The notes: generated from the sequence alone by a model not told the origin. Numbered from the stretch's first letter, positions 44,397 through 52,727 are shown. The stretch: DNA of 64,000 bases from Flavobacterium aquidurense (GCF_001404985.1 NZ_JRLF01000015.1:310001-374000); one strand, 5' to 3'. Made by a program: numbers and translations.

Positions 44397-44798
44397 TTAT
44401 TTCCCGTTTAGTAATTTCTCTAAATACTCAACTTTATCTTTTTCAGATTGCACCAAACGTTCGTAAAGTTCAACAACTTTATCTAAAGGATTAAAATTGC
44501 ACTCATTATTATATGTTCCTTGTCCAAAACTACTATTTGAAACAGTATCATTAAAAGTATTAAAAAAAGTAAAAACCGCTTCTTCTGAAAAGTTTTTAAT
44601 TGCTTCAGCAGAAACTCCAAGAACTTTTGCTATTTCAATTAATCTTTGTTCTTCTACAGTTTCGCTGTTTTCAATAGCCGAAATCGTCTGCTGGCTTATT
44701 CCTAAAGCTTGTGCCAGTGCGTCCTGTTTCATATCTTTAAGCTCTCTGATACGGCTTATATTTCTGCCGATATGTTTTGGTTTTATTGCTGTACTCAT
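44397..44798 (-). CDS. Xre-family helix-turn-helix regulator
   Basis: 133 residues. Helix-turn-helix at about residues 10-65 (IGRNISRIRELKDMKQDALA; SQQTISAIENSETVEEQRL), then AIKNFSEEAVFTFFNTFND, the motif FNPLDKVVELYERL and a C-terminal charged helix. It is a clear paralogue of the truncated gene at 1-334. Divergent from the GNAT gene with 196 bp between. It lies next to the HD-GHKL gene but points towards it, so a regulatory link is possible, not shown. Confidence 0.9.
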   Translation of the reverse strand: MSTAIKPKHIGRNISRIRELKDMKQDALAQALGISQQTISAIENSETVEEQRLIEIAKVLGVSAEAIKNFSEEAVFTFFNTFNDTVSNSSFGQGTYNNECNFNPLDKVVELYERLVQSEKDKVEYLEKLLNGK

Positions 44799-44953
44799 AA
44801 TTCAAAGATATTTAAAATTCTCAAACGAAAATTAGTTTAGGTAAAAAACAAACCCTTTTTGTAAGATACTCTTTTCATAATTTATATAAATTGACAAATT
44901 CAGCTTTATCCAAAAAAAATAAAGATTAGGCTAAAGCCATTTTCTAATGTAAT

Positions 44954-44981
44954 TTTACAATTTACAATTTACAATTTACAT
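44954..44981 (+). repeat. Tandem 7-mer repeat TTTACAA x4 upstream of the GNAT gene
   Basis: Three perfect TTTACAA units and one TTTACAT in a row, ending 13 bp before the start at 44995, in the place where the promoter and leader should be. Confidence 0.8.
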
Positions 44982-44994
44982 TTTTCAAAAATAT

Positions 44995-45501
44995 ATGATT
45001 ACAAAAGCAACATTACAAGATATTCCATCATTATTAACTTTAATAAACTCTGCATATAGAGGAGAAACTTCTAAAAAAGGCTGGACTACAGAAGCACATT
45101 TATTAGAAGGTAAAAGAACCACCGAAGACGAATTAACAGCAATGATTTTAGATCCTAAAAATTCATTCCTGAAATTTACAGAAAACGACAAAATTATTGG
45201 ATCGGTTTTATTGGTCGAGAAAGAACATCAATTGTATGTAGGAATGTTAACTGTTTCTCCTGAATTACAAAATGCTGGAATCGGCAAAAAGATGCTGGCA
45301 GAAGCTGAAATTCATGCCAAAACTTTAGGATTGTCTACGCTTAGTATGACCGTCGTTTCGGTACGTTCAGAACTTATTGCCTGGTACAAACGTCACGGTT
45401 ATGTGGAGACTGGCGAAAGAGAACCTTTTCCGTCAAGCGATATTCATATTAATATTTCGGATAAGCCTTTGGAATTTATCTTTTTAGAGAAGAAGATTTA
45501 A
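44995..45501 (+). CDS. GNAT-family N-acetyltransferase
   Basis: 168 residues, cytosolic. The GNAT acetyl-CoA-binding segment is GMLTVSPELQNAGIGKKMLA (Q/R-x-x-G-x-G/A), followed by AEIHAKTLGLSTLSMTVVSV and WYKRHGYVETGERE. Acceptor unknown. The start lies just after a 7-mer tandem repeat, and a 'GCCACGAAGGCACTAAGACAC' repeat follows the stop. Confidence 0.9.
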   Translation: MITKATLQDIPSLLTLINSAYRGETSKKGWTTEAHLLEGKRTTEDELTAMILDPKNSFLKFTENDKIIGSVLLVEKEHQLYVGMLTVSPELQNAGIGKKMLAEAEIHAKTLGLSTLSMTVVSVRSELIAWYKRHGYVETGEREPFPSSDIHINISDKPLEFIFLEKKI

Positions 45502-45504
45502 AAG

Positions 45505-45560
45505 GTTTTGCCACGAAGGCACTAAGACACAAAGATTTTTTTTACCATATAAGTGATATA
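45505..45560 (+). repeat. 'GCCACGAAGGCACTAAGACAC' repeat
   Basis: Same unit as in the thrA-thrB gap (complement GTGCCTTCGTGGC), followed by an ACCATATAAGTGATATAAG stretch that also occurs at 48289-48306. Confidence 0.65.
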
Positions 45561-45627
45561 AGCTCATTTAAAAAGCAAGTTTAAAAATGCATCAGGAAAT
45601 TTGAAGTTATATTAAAATATTCAATAA

Positions 45628-46176
45628 ATGAACATAAGTCTTTTCACTAAAAAAAATACTACAGCCTCTATTTGGAGTGGCGGATTGACCTATGAATATG
45701 TGATATATCCGAAAACAGCAAATTACACTGATCGGGATTTTCTATTTAGAATAAGCAGCGCTACAATAGAGAAAGTGCCGTCTGAGTTTACAAAATTTAA
45801 AGGTTATTATCGATATCTGGTTATGCTTGATAACTGCTTGGATATTAAGACAAACAAAGAAAAAAAAGTATATGAGAAATACGAAATCATGGAATTTAAT
45901 TCTAATGACGAAGTGACTTCTTATACAAAAGGCATTGATTTTAACTGCATGGTTTCTGAAAAAATTAGCCATCATAAACTAAAAATAGCCAATAGCAATC
46001 AGAATTGTAATGCTCAAATAATAGTTTTATATTCTATCGATACAATTGTTATTAAAATTAATGAGAAGTCGTATGATCTAAAACCGCATGATTTATTAGT
46101 CATAGAAAATCCGGAAAGGGAAAATATAATGCTTGATTTTTCTAATGAATGCCTTTTTGGGCTATTGGATTTTTAA
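45628..46176 (+). CDS. HutD/Ves-like protein
   Basis: 182 residues, a bicupin-like protein. The N-terminal half fits the HutD family: ASIWSGGLTYEYVIYPKTAN, then DFLFRISSATIEKVPSEFTK and RYLVMLDNCLDI. HutD is often encoded near histidine-utilisation genes, yet here hutH lies 10 kb away with unrelated genes between. Role uncertain; environmental-stress 'Ves' proteins belong to the same group. Confidence 0.78.
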   Translation: MNISLFTKKNTTASIWSGGLTYEYVIYPKTANYTDRDFLFRISSATIEKVPSEFTKFKGYYRYLVMLDNCLDIKTNKEKKVYEKYEIMEFNSNDEVTSYTKGIDFNCMVSEKISHHKLKIANSNQNCNAQIIVLYSIDTIVIKINEKSYDLKPHDLLVIENPERENIMLDFSNECLFGLLDF

Positions 46177-46204
46177 TCTACGCGAAGATTCGCTAAGTTT
46201 TTTT

Positions 46205-46270
46205 AATCTCGCAAAGTCGCAGAGTCGCAAAGAAAAATAAAACTTTGCACCTTCGCGACTTTGCGAGATT
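46205..46270. repeat. 'AATCTCGCAAAGTCGCAGAG' hairpin repeat, copy 1
   Basis: Imperfect 28-bp inverted repeat (46205-46232 and 46243-46270) with a 10-nt loop. A second copy is at 48411-48482; the two flank the Crp/Fnr-pectate lyase pair. Confidence 0.75.
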
Positions 46271-46327
46271 GTTTAAATACTAAATGTTAGACGCACTGCT
46301 GTGCATCTCTACATAGTATCTCAACCC

Positions 46328-46897
46328 TTAGCACTTCTTTTTAATTTTTGATAAAAATTCGTGCGAAACACCAAGATACGAAGACAAATTTCTGTTATTG
46401 ATTTTATCCGCTTTTTGTGGGTGTTTCTCAATAAACTCCAGATATCTTTGTTTTGAGGTTTTGTTCAGGACATCTATAAGTCTTTGTTGAATAGCAATGT
46501 TTGCTTTCTCGACCATGATGATGTGAAACTGGATTAGCTTGGGTACTTGTTCAAATAATAATGTTTTGTTTGTTTTGCTTATTACCAGGATTTCGCTGTC
46601 TTCAATTGCCTTTATATTGTAGGTTGTTGGCTTTTGATGATAGAAACTTTCGAGGTCACACATCCATTCGTTTTCAAACGAAAAGAAAATTACACTTTCG
46701 GTGCCGTTATCATTCAAAATGTAGGTTTTGAAAGCACCTTTTAAAATAAAGCCTTCATAAGAACTGTTTGAATCCTGAATTTGCAGGTATTCATTTTTCT
46801 TGAGTTTGATAAACTCGGCTTTTTCAACGACAAATTTCCATTCATTATCTGTTAACGGAATTTTGCGTTCAATACTTGATCTGAGGGTTTTGTACAT
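46328..46897 (-). CDS. Crp/Fnr-family transcriptional regulator
   Basis: 189 residues. An N-terminal cyclic-nucleotide-binding type domain (about 25-110: EYLQIQDSNSSYEGFILKGA, then FENEWMCDLESF) and a C-terminal winged helix with the recognition helix NRNLSSYLGVSHEFLSKIKKK. This subgroup is common in Bacteroidota; the effector is unknown. It is divergent from the pectate lyase gene with 226 bp between. Confidence 0.9.
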   Translation of the reverse strand: MYKTLRSSIERKIPLTDNEWKFVVEKAEFIKLKKNEYLQIQDSNSSYEGFILKGAFKTYILNDNGTESVIFFSFENEWMCDLESFYHQKPTTYNIKAIEDSEILVISKTNKTLLFEQVPKLIQFHIIMVEKANIAIQQRLIDVLNKTSKQRYLEFIEKHPQKADKINNRNLSSYLGVSHEFLSKIKKKC

Positions 46898-46955
46898 GTG
46901 TTTTTACTTTTATTCTTACTCGGGGGCGTAAGTTTTGAATTAATTAAAAAATAAT

Positions 46956-46967
46956 GTAATCGATTAC
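46956..46967. promoter_or_regulatory. Perfect palindromic operator GTAATCGATTAC
   Basis: A perfect 12-bp palindrome with a central CG, the shape of a LacI-family operator, located 157 bp upstream of the pectate lyase ATG and 59 bp upstream of the Crp/Fnr start. TTGAAC-TT-GTTCAA (47047-47060) is a second inverted repeat closer to the lyase gene. The regulators are not known. Confidence 0.6.
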
Positions 46968-47123
46968 GTAAAAGTACCTTTTTTATGCGTTTTTGTAAAT
47001 TAACAACTGTTAAAAAAACACTTTTCGTCAATTTATTTTCAAATTATTGAACTTGTTCAACTTTTTAAAGATTTTTTATAGTCAGTTTTGCACTGTTAAA
47101 TTAATATAAACCCCCAATTTATT

Positions 47124-48236
47124 ATGAAAATTAAATCAACACTTTCAATGTTCCTACTAACATTGATTTTAGGTTTTACAGCGTGTAACACCGAAGAAGT
47201 TGCTTCGTCATCAAATGACGAAAATGCTATTATTGAAACAACCACACCAACTTCTGGCAGTTTAACTGCAAAAATTGGAAACTGTGCCGCAGTTCCGGGA
47301 TGGGCTTCACAAAACGGAAGTGTAACCGGTGGTGGTTCTTCTGCAGAAACAACTGTTACTACCTACGCTCAGTTGAAATCTGCAATAGAAAGCAGTTCTG
47401 TAAAAGTGATCAAAGTTAGCGGAACTATTACTGTTACTACAAGATTATCATTGCAAGACCAGACTGGTAAAACTATTTATGGTGCAACCGGCGCTAAATT
47501 AGTTTCTACTAACCAAACCAAAGATGCATCTGGAATTATCAACATTAAAAGATGTAAAAACCTAATCATCAGAAATCTTATTTTTGAAGGACCTGGCGCT
47601 TACGACACTGACGGATGGGATAATGCAATCTTAGACGAATGTACAAATGTATGGGTGGATCACTGCGAATTTAGAGATGGTGTTGATGGAAACTTTGACA
47701 TTAAAAACAAATCTGATTATATCACGGTTTCTTACACTAAATTTGGATACTTAAAAGCTCCAAAACCAGGAGGATCAGGAGGTTCTGATGATCACAGATA
47801 TTCTAACTTAATTGGTTCAAGCGATGGTGCTACAGGAGATCGCGGAAAATTAAGAATTACTTTTGCTCGTTGCTGGTGGGCTCCTGGATGTAAGGAAAGA
47901 ATGCCAAGAGTACGTTTTGGAAAAGTACATTTAGTAAACAATTTCTTCAACAGTACAGTAAGTAATAAATGTATTGCTGCTGGTTTTGAAGCTGATCTTC
48001 GCGTTGAAGCAAACGTTTTTGAAGGTGTAAAAACACCAATCGATTTAATGACAGGTTATACAGCTGTAACTGCTGTTGATAACATCTTTACAAATACTAC
48101 AGGAAACCAGGCAGGAAGCAAAACAGCTTTTACTCCTCCTTATACAATTGTAAAACTTACTAATACTGCTGTAAAAGCTGATGTATCGGCTAATGCAGGA
48201 GCAACTTTAGGCGGTAATATCTGCGGATCGTTTTAA
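47124..48236 (+). CDS. Pectate lyase family 1 lipoprotein
   Basis: 370 residues. Lipoprotein signal with lipobox GFTAC and Cys21. The parallel beta-helix of polysaccharide lyase family 1 is recognisable from VWVDHCEFRDGVDGNFDIKN (the VDH...D...D calcium-site run), DYITVSYTKFGYLKAP and KERMPRVRFGKVHLVNNFFN (the R-x-P-R motif with the catalytic Arg). It cleaves polygalacturonate by beta-elimination, implying use of plant pectin. No other pectin genes are near, and repeats flank the locus, so it may have been moved here. Confidence 0.94.
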   Translation: MKIKSTLSMFLLTLILGFTACNTEEVASSSNDENAIIETTTPTSGSLTAKIGNCAAVPGWASQNGSVTGGGSSAETTVTTYAQLKSAIESSSVKVIKVSGTITVTTRLSLQDQTGKTIYGATGAKLVSTNQTKDASGIINIKRCKNLIIRNLIFEGPGAYDTDGWDNAILDECTNVWVDHCEFRDGVDGNFDIKNKSDYITVSYTKFGYLKAPKPGGSGGSDDHRYSNLIGSSDGATGDRGKLRITFARCWWAPGCKERMPRVRFGKVHLVNNFFNSTVSNKCIAAGFEADLRVEANVFEGVKTPIDLMTGYTAVTAVDNIFTNTTGNQAGSKTAFTPPYTIVKLTNTAVKADVSANAGATLGGNICGSF

Positions 48237-48536
48237 TGAGTGACGAGCAGAAAAAAAACATGAGTTAGTTTAGTTTTTTTTTATTTAACCATATAAGTTA
48301 TATAAGAAAATTTAAGTCAATGGGCTTATAATTTCTTAAATTACTTATATGGTTGTTTTTTTACTGTTTTTTGCCACAAAGGCACTAAGTTTTTTTTAGC
48401 CTATTTTTATAATCTCGCAAAGATGCAGAGTCGCAAAGTTTTTTTCTTATAATTCTTTGTGATTTCGCGTCTTTGCGAGATTATTTTAAGTAAAAGCTTA
48501 AATTTTCTTATATATAACTTATATGGTTTAAAACGA
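48237..48536. other. 300-bp spacer built from nested inverted repeats
   Basis: Holds nested palindromes: outer arms 48287-48316 and 48497-48528, an extra inverted copy at 48325-48354, and the inner 'AATCTCGCAAAGATGCAGAG' hairpin 48411-48482. No gene seen. The first hairpin plus following T-run could end pectate lyase transcription. Confidence 0.65.
48287..48528. repeat. Nested inverted-repeat element after the pectate lyase gene
   Basis: The outer arm starts AACCATATAAGTTATATAAG (48287) and its complement ends at 48528 with a 2-nt insertion. Inside lies the second copy of the 'AATCTCGCAAAG' hairpin (48411-48438 and 48455-48482). The arrangement resembles a small non-coding mobile element that has been invaded by another repeat. 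Confidence 0.7.
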
Positions 48537-48920
48537 TTATAACACCTGTTCTTCAAACAATCGCTGAATCGTTTTTTCTAAATCCTGAGATAATCCTGAA
48601 TGTGGTCTGGAAGTTTGAATTGCTGAACTTCGGATAGCGGTTAACCAGCGAAAACGCTCCGGAATATCCATTTCGCCAATTGGCCCACCATTTTTTCCTC
48701 CAATCACGATTTTTTCTAATGCGGTTACGTTGCAATGCAATTGCTCAAGATCAAAATCGTTCGATAATGCCTCGATTTTAGCATCGTTTATGTGATACAA
48801 TACTTTTATAAATTTAGCTTTTTTACAAAACAAAATGATTCCGATATTTAGGAATTCTTCGCGTTCTACTCTTGGTACCACACGAATTACGGCATACTCA
48901 TATAAGTGACTATCTTGCAT
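48537..48920 (-). CDS. DUF3037 protein
   Basis: 127 residues. The pattern YEYAVIRVVPRVEREEFLNI, then GIILFCKKAKF, is typical of DUF3037. Its start overlaps the end of the upstream HipA-like gene by 11 bp, so they are a coupled pair; the combination recurs in other genomes. Function unknown. Confidence 0.88.
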   Translation of the reverse strand: MQDSHLYEYAVIRVVPRVEREEFLNIGIILFCKKAKFIKVLYHINDAKIEALSNDFDLEQLHCNVTALEKIVIGGKNGGPIGEMDIPERFRWLTAIRSSAIQTSRPHSGLSQDLEKTIQRLFEEQVL

Positions 48921-49692
48921 TTTGCGCTTGGTTTACAAAGATTTCAGAATTGTTTAATCTGGTTTGCAAAAACTGTAGATACACCTTTCGCAATGCTTCG
49001 GGCGTTTCATCGGTATCTTCCCATTGCAGCCATTCTTCCGGAATCGTATTTACAATATCTACCAGAATTTCAGGTGTTAAAAGTGCTTTATATTCGGCAT
49101 CGACTTCTTTTAATAATGAAGCTTGCGGTAATAAAACATGATCTTTTATCAATGCAAAAGGGCTTTTTGCATGCTGCTCCCAATTGTTCCAGGAATGATG
49201 AAAATACAAACATGCACCATGATCAATAAGCCATAATTCTTTATGCCAAATTAGCATATTCGTATTTCTAAAAGTGCGATCTACATTAGTAATATAGGCA
49301 TCTAACCAAACAATTTGCGAAGCTAGTTTAGCATCAATTGTTGTTACTACAGGATCAAAAGTAATAGCACCGGATAAAAAATGCAGGGCTAAATTTAATC
49401 CCTGACTTCCTTGCAGTAAATCCTGGATTTCTTCGTCGCCTTCGCTTCTTCCAAAGGCTTCATCGAGATTGGCAAAAACCAATTCCGGCAATTGTAGTTT
49501 TAAGGCTTTAGCTATTTGTCCGCCCACTAATTCGGCAATCAAAGCTTTTACACCGTGACCGGCTCCTTTGAATTTCAGGACGTATTTAAAATCGTCATCG
49601 GCTTCTGCCAAAGCGGGTAAAGAACCGCCTTCGCGCAAAGGCGTTATATAACGTGTAACATTTACTGTTCGCAGATCAAAATTGTTTTTCAT
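48910..49692 (-). CDS. HipA-like kinase
   Basis: 260 residues, in the HipA_2 kinase group. The N-terminal strand YVLKFKGAGHGVKALIAELV carries the probable ATP-binding lysine; VWLDAYITNVDRTFRNTNML gives the catalytic Asp-x(3)-Asn pattern (D-A-Y-I-T-N-V-D-R-T) and LWLIDHGACLYFHH the metal-binding Asp. It is shorter than E. coli HipA, lacks the N-terminal HipA domain, and has no HipB-type antitoxin gene beside it. The coupled DUF3037 gene follows by 11-bp overlap. Confidence 0.82.
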   Translation of the reverse strand: MKNNFDLRTVNVTRYITPLREGGSLPALAEADDDFKYVLKFKGAGHGVKALIAELVGGQIAKALKLQLPELVFANLDEAFGRSEGDEEIQDLLQGSQGLNLALHFLSGAITFDPVVTTIDAKLASQIVWLDAYITNVDRTFRNTNMLIWHKELWLIDHGACLYFHHSWNNWEQHAKSPFALIKDHVLLPQASLLKEVDAEYKALLTPEILVDIVNTIPEEWLQWEDTDETPEALRKVYLQFLQTRLNNSEIFVNQAQNAR

Positions 49693-50093
49693 AAGCAGTA
49701 TTTACTGGAATACAAACTTACTAATTTAGATTGTTAGATTTTTAGACTTCTTAGATTTTGCTTATTTAACCGCAGTGATCGCAAAAAAGTACGCAGATGA
49801 AACGGATTCGCTGAAGCGAAGATGCAGATTAATACGGATTTTTTTATTCTTTCTTGTATCTTTTTATCATCCCGAGGAACGAGGATCACACTAGAAACTC
49901 AACAAAGATTGGCGAATTTCTACAAGGGAGTTTCTAGTGTGATTTCTCCTTTAGTCGAAATGACAAAAAAGTTAGTCGAAATGAAAAAAACTCGTTTAAA
50001 CTTTAGTCTATAAACAAACTGAGTTACCAGAAACAAAGAAAACATAAAACCTGAAACAATTCACATTTTCTAATTTTCTCATTGGCACATTAT
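49693..50093. other. 401-bp spacer with REP-like palindrome
   Basis: Holds promoter sequence of the HipA-like gene, a 'CGCAGTGATCGCAAAAAAG' low-complexity stretch, the REP-like element at 49870-49972 and AT-rich sequence. No gene; the short frame at 49822-50013 lies in the repeat. Confidence 0.6.
49870..49972. repeat. REP-like palindrome, copy 3
   Basis: 'ATCCCGAGGAACGAGGATCAC', then an inner inverted repeat ATCACACTAGAAACTC (about 49885-49900) and GAGTTTCTAGTGTGAT (about 49928-49943), and 'TTAGTCGAAATGACA' at the end. Same family as 20302-20397 and 39620-39855. Confidence 0.7.
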
Positions 50094-50942
50094 CTAATTC
50101 TCTAATTCCAAAAATGCTTTCCCTAAATTCTCAATAATATCTGAAGCTATAAAAGATTGATATCCTGTTTTTGGCAAAGCAATATCAGCAGTTAATCCGT
50201 GTAGGAAGACACCAAGTTTTACGGCGTACTTGGGTTCATAACCCTGAGCGAGGAAACTGGTAATGATTCCGGTTAGGGTATCGCCGCTTCCGGCTGTGGC
50301 TAATGCAGCATTTCCTGTCGTGTTTTCGTAGATTTCGGTTTTATTGATGATGTAAGTTGGAGCGCCTTTCATGACAATGATTACTTTGTATTTCTCAGAA
50401 AAAGCAGTTGTTTTTTGAAACTTTTCAGATTCTGAATTCCATTTGCCTATTAAGCGTTCAAGTTCCTTAGGATGTGGCGTTAATATTGTATTTTCAGGAA
50501 CTAGTTCCAGCCAGGACTGATTTTGGGATAAAATATTCAAAGCATCGGCATCGAGGACTAATGGAATTTTGTTAACTCTTAAAAATTCGAATACCGCTTT
50601 TTGTGTGCCTAACTCCTGCCCTATTCCGGGACCAATTGCGATTGCTTGTGGTTGTATGGTAAAATGAATATTGGTAATAAAATTAGTGTTTTCATCTGTT
50701 AAGACCATCACTTCGGGAATGGAAATTTGTATGATTTGATAGCCACATTTTGGTGTAAAAGTGGTTACGAGTCCGCAGCCTGATTTTAAACAGGATTTTG
50801 ATGCCAGAACCGCAGCACCAATTTTGCCATAACTTCCGGCAATAATCACGGCATGTCCCTGAAGTCCTTTGTGTGTATGAGGATTTATGGGTTTATAGAA
50901 CTTTAAAATTTCTTGTTTGGTGATTAAAAGCGGATCTTTCAT
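50094..50942 (-). CDS. nnrD: ADP-dependent NAD(P)H-hydrate dehydratase
   Basis: 282 residues. It dehydrates the damaged S-form of NAD(P)H hydrate. Only the C-terminal (NnrD/YjeF-C) half is present; the epimerase half (NnrE) that is often fused is absent. Motifs: HKGLQGHAVIIAGSYGKIGA, AIAIGPGIGQE, LVLDADALNIL, TILTPHPKELERL and ATAGSGDTLTGIITSFLAQG (the ATP/ADP site). No neighbour in the same direction within 400 bp. Confidence 0.95.
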   Translation of the reverse strand: MKDPLLITKQEILKFYKPINPHTHKGLQGHAVIIAGSYGKIGAAVLASKSCLKSGCGLVTTFTPKCGYQIIQISIPEVMVLTDENTNFITNIHFTIQPQAIAIGPGIGQELGTQKAVFEFLRVNKIPLVLDADALNILSQNQSWLELVPENTILTPHPKELERLIGKWNSESEKFQKTTAFSEKYKVIIVMKGAPTYIINKTEIYENTTGNAALATAGSGDTLTGIITSFLAQGYEPKYAVKLGVFLHGLTADIALPKTGYQSFIASDIIENLGKAFLELEN

Positions 50943-51161
50943 TTGGGCTATTTATTGTATTATTTTAATTTTTAATCACTTTTGGATTTTGGTTGAGGTT
51001 ATTAGAACGCGGATGAAACGGATTTACTTCGCAAAAACGCGGATAAAAACGGATTTTTATTTGGTGGATTTCCCTACGTTTTTCATTGTTTTTGATTCTG
51101 AAAATTAGTTGATTAAAGTTACGCAAAAAATTAAAAAGTAAAGTGTTCTTGTTACCTGAAT

Positions 51162-51308
51162 GTCCTAGCCCAGATTGAAGTGGAAAGCCCGGAGTAAAAA
51201 ACGCAAAAGTTTCTTGTTCTAAAAAAGCGACCAGCGGAAGCTCTTTTTAGGACATTAGAAACTTTGCTTTTTTTATGAGGACTTGCAACAAAAAGCTGGA
51301 ATAGCTCC
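51162..51308 (-). repeat. Structured flavobacterial repeat, copy B (minus-oriented)
   Basis: On the minus strand it begins GGAGCTATTCCAGCTTTTTG and ends CTTCAATCTGGGCTAGGAC, the same ends as copy A at 14660-14745. Between them are nested inverted repeats (AAAAAGCAAAGTTTCT / AGAAACTTTTGCGTTTTTT and CTAAAAAGAGC / GCTTTTTTAG). Confidence 0.65.
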
Positions 51309-51360
51309 TAATCATTGCGAAATTTATAATTTAGACTATCAATTTTAGATATTTTTTGAA

Positions 51361-51368
51361 TAAATTTG
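51361..51368 (+). promoter_or_regulatory. -7 box of gcvT
   Basis: TAAATTTG, perfect TAnnTTTG, 26 bp before the ATG at 51394; no good -33 match at normal spacing. Confidence 0.45.
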
Positions 51369-51393
51369 CGACACAATTTTATAAAACAACACA

Positions 51394-52476
51394 ATGAAAA
51401 ATACTGCGCTTACGCACATACATGAGAGTTTGGGAGCGAAAATGCTGCCTTTTGCCGGTTATAATATGCCTATTACATATGAAGGTGTAAATGCTGAACA
51501 CGAAACAGTTCGTACTAGTGTGGGCGTTTTTGACGTGTCGCATATGGGCGAATTTTTGCTGACGGGTCCAAATGCTTTGGCTTTGATTCAGAAAGTGACT
51601 TCAAACGATGCTTCGACTTTGACAATTGGCAGAGCACAATATTCTTGTTTACCAAACAGTGAAGGCGGAATCGTAGATGATTTGATTGTATATAAAATGA
51701 AAGATGAGCAGTATTTACTGGTTGTAAATGCTTCGAATATTGAAAAAGACTGGAACTGGATTTCTTCTCACAATGATTTGGGAGTTGAGATGAAAAACCT
51801 TTCTGATGATTATTCGCTATTGGCAATTCAGGGGCCAAAAGCGGTTGAAGCGATGCAGGCTTTATCGTCTATAGATTTAGCTGCAATTCCTTATTATCAT
51901 TTTGAGGTGGCGGATTTTGCAGGAATCGAGCATGTTATTATTTCGGCTACTGGTTATACAGGTTCTGGCGGATTTGAAATTTATTGCAAAAATAGTGAGG
52001 TTGAACAGGTTTGGAATAAAGTTTTTGAGGCTGGTGCAGCCTTCGGAATTAAACCTATTGGTCTTGCAGCCCGTGATACTTTGCGTTTAGAAATGGGATT
52101 TTGTTTGTACGGAAACGATATTAATGATACTACTTCTCCTCTTGAAGCTGGTTTAGGCTGGATTACAAAATTCAATAAGGATTTTACGAATTCTGAAAGT
52201 TTGAAGAAACAAAAAGAAGAAGGCGTTACTAAAAAATTAGTGGCTTTTGAAATGCAGGAACGTGCGGTGCCAAGACATGATTATGAAATTGTTGATGCAA
52301 ATGGAGCCGTAATTGGTGTTGTAACTTCTGGAACTATGTCGCCTTCTATGAATAAAGGTATTGGTTTAGGATATGTAACGGTATCTAATAGTGCTGTTGA
52401 CAGTGCTATTTTTATTAGAATCAGAAAAAATGACGTTCCGGCTAAAGTGGTAAAATTACCTTTTTATAAGAAATAG
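51394..52476 (+). CDS. gcvT: Aminomethyltransferase (glycine cleavage T-protein)
   Basis: 360 residues. GcvT transfers the methylene group from the H-protein to tetrahydrofolate, releasing ammonia. N-terminal GAKMLPFAGYNMPITYEG, then VGVFDVSHMGEFLLTGPNAL, LAIQGPKAVEAM, SATGYTGSGGFEIYCK and AARDTLRLEMGFCLYGNDIN are all typical. Length is normal. gcvH and gcvP are not in the window, so the glycine cleavage genes are dispersed. Confidence 0.97.
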   Translation: MKNTALTHIHESLGAKMLPFAGYNMPITYEGVNAEHETVRTSVGVFDVSHMGEFLLTGPNALALIQKVTSNDASTLTIGRAQYSCLPNSEGGIVDDLIVYKMKDEQYLLVVNASNIEKDWNWISSHNDLGVEMKNLSDDYSLLAIQGPKAVEAMQALSSIDLAAIPYYHFEVADFAGIEHVIISATGYTGSGGFEIYCKNSEVEQVWNKVFEAGAAFGIKPIGLAARDTLRLEMGFCLYGNDINDTTSPLEAGLGWITKFNKDFTNSESLKKQKEEGVTKKLVAFEMQERAVPRHDYEIVDANGAVIGVVTSGTMSPSMNKGIGLGYVTVSNSAVDSAIFIRIRKNDVPAKVVKLPFYKK

Positions 52477-52500
52477 TCTTTAGTAGTATAAAGAATTTTT

Positions 52501-52539
52501 AAACATGCATCGCCTTATAAGCGATGCATGTTTTTTTTT
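52501..52539 (+). terminator. Terminator after gcvT
   Basis: AAACATGCATCGC / GCGATGCATGTTT with a 7-nt loop, then a long T-run. Confidence 0.9.
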
Positions 52540-52727
52540 GTCAAAATTCACGAATTTATTAGATAGCGTTTGAATAAAAAATTCGTGAATTCGCAGCGGG
52601 AATTTTGAATAAGTTAGAAATTATGTACTAAAAATATATTGTTTCGATGTAAGAAATTTTAGAAAAATTGTAACTTTTTATTAAAAAATTAAACGTAATT
52701 TTAATGTAAACGAAGATTTTCGATTCT

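Larger units (their letters stand above)
50943..51393. other. 451-bp spacer with a structured repeat
   Basis: Between divergent nnrD and gcvT. Contains 'ACGCGGATGAAACGGATT' type repeats (about 51005-51055), the structured element at 51162-51308, and the gcvT promoter box. No gene seen. Confidence 0.6.

Noticed and set aside
49822..50013. Plus-strand frame of 63 codons before nnrD
   Set aside because: It coincides with the REP-like element and adjacent repeats.
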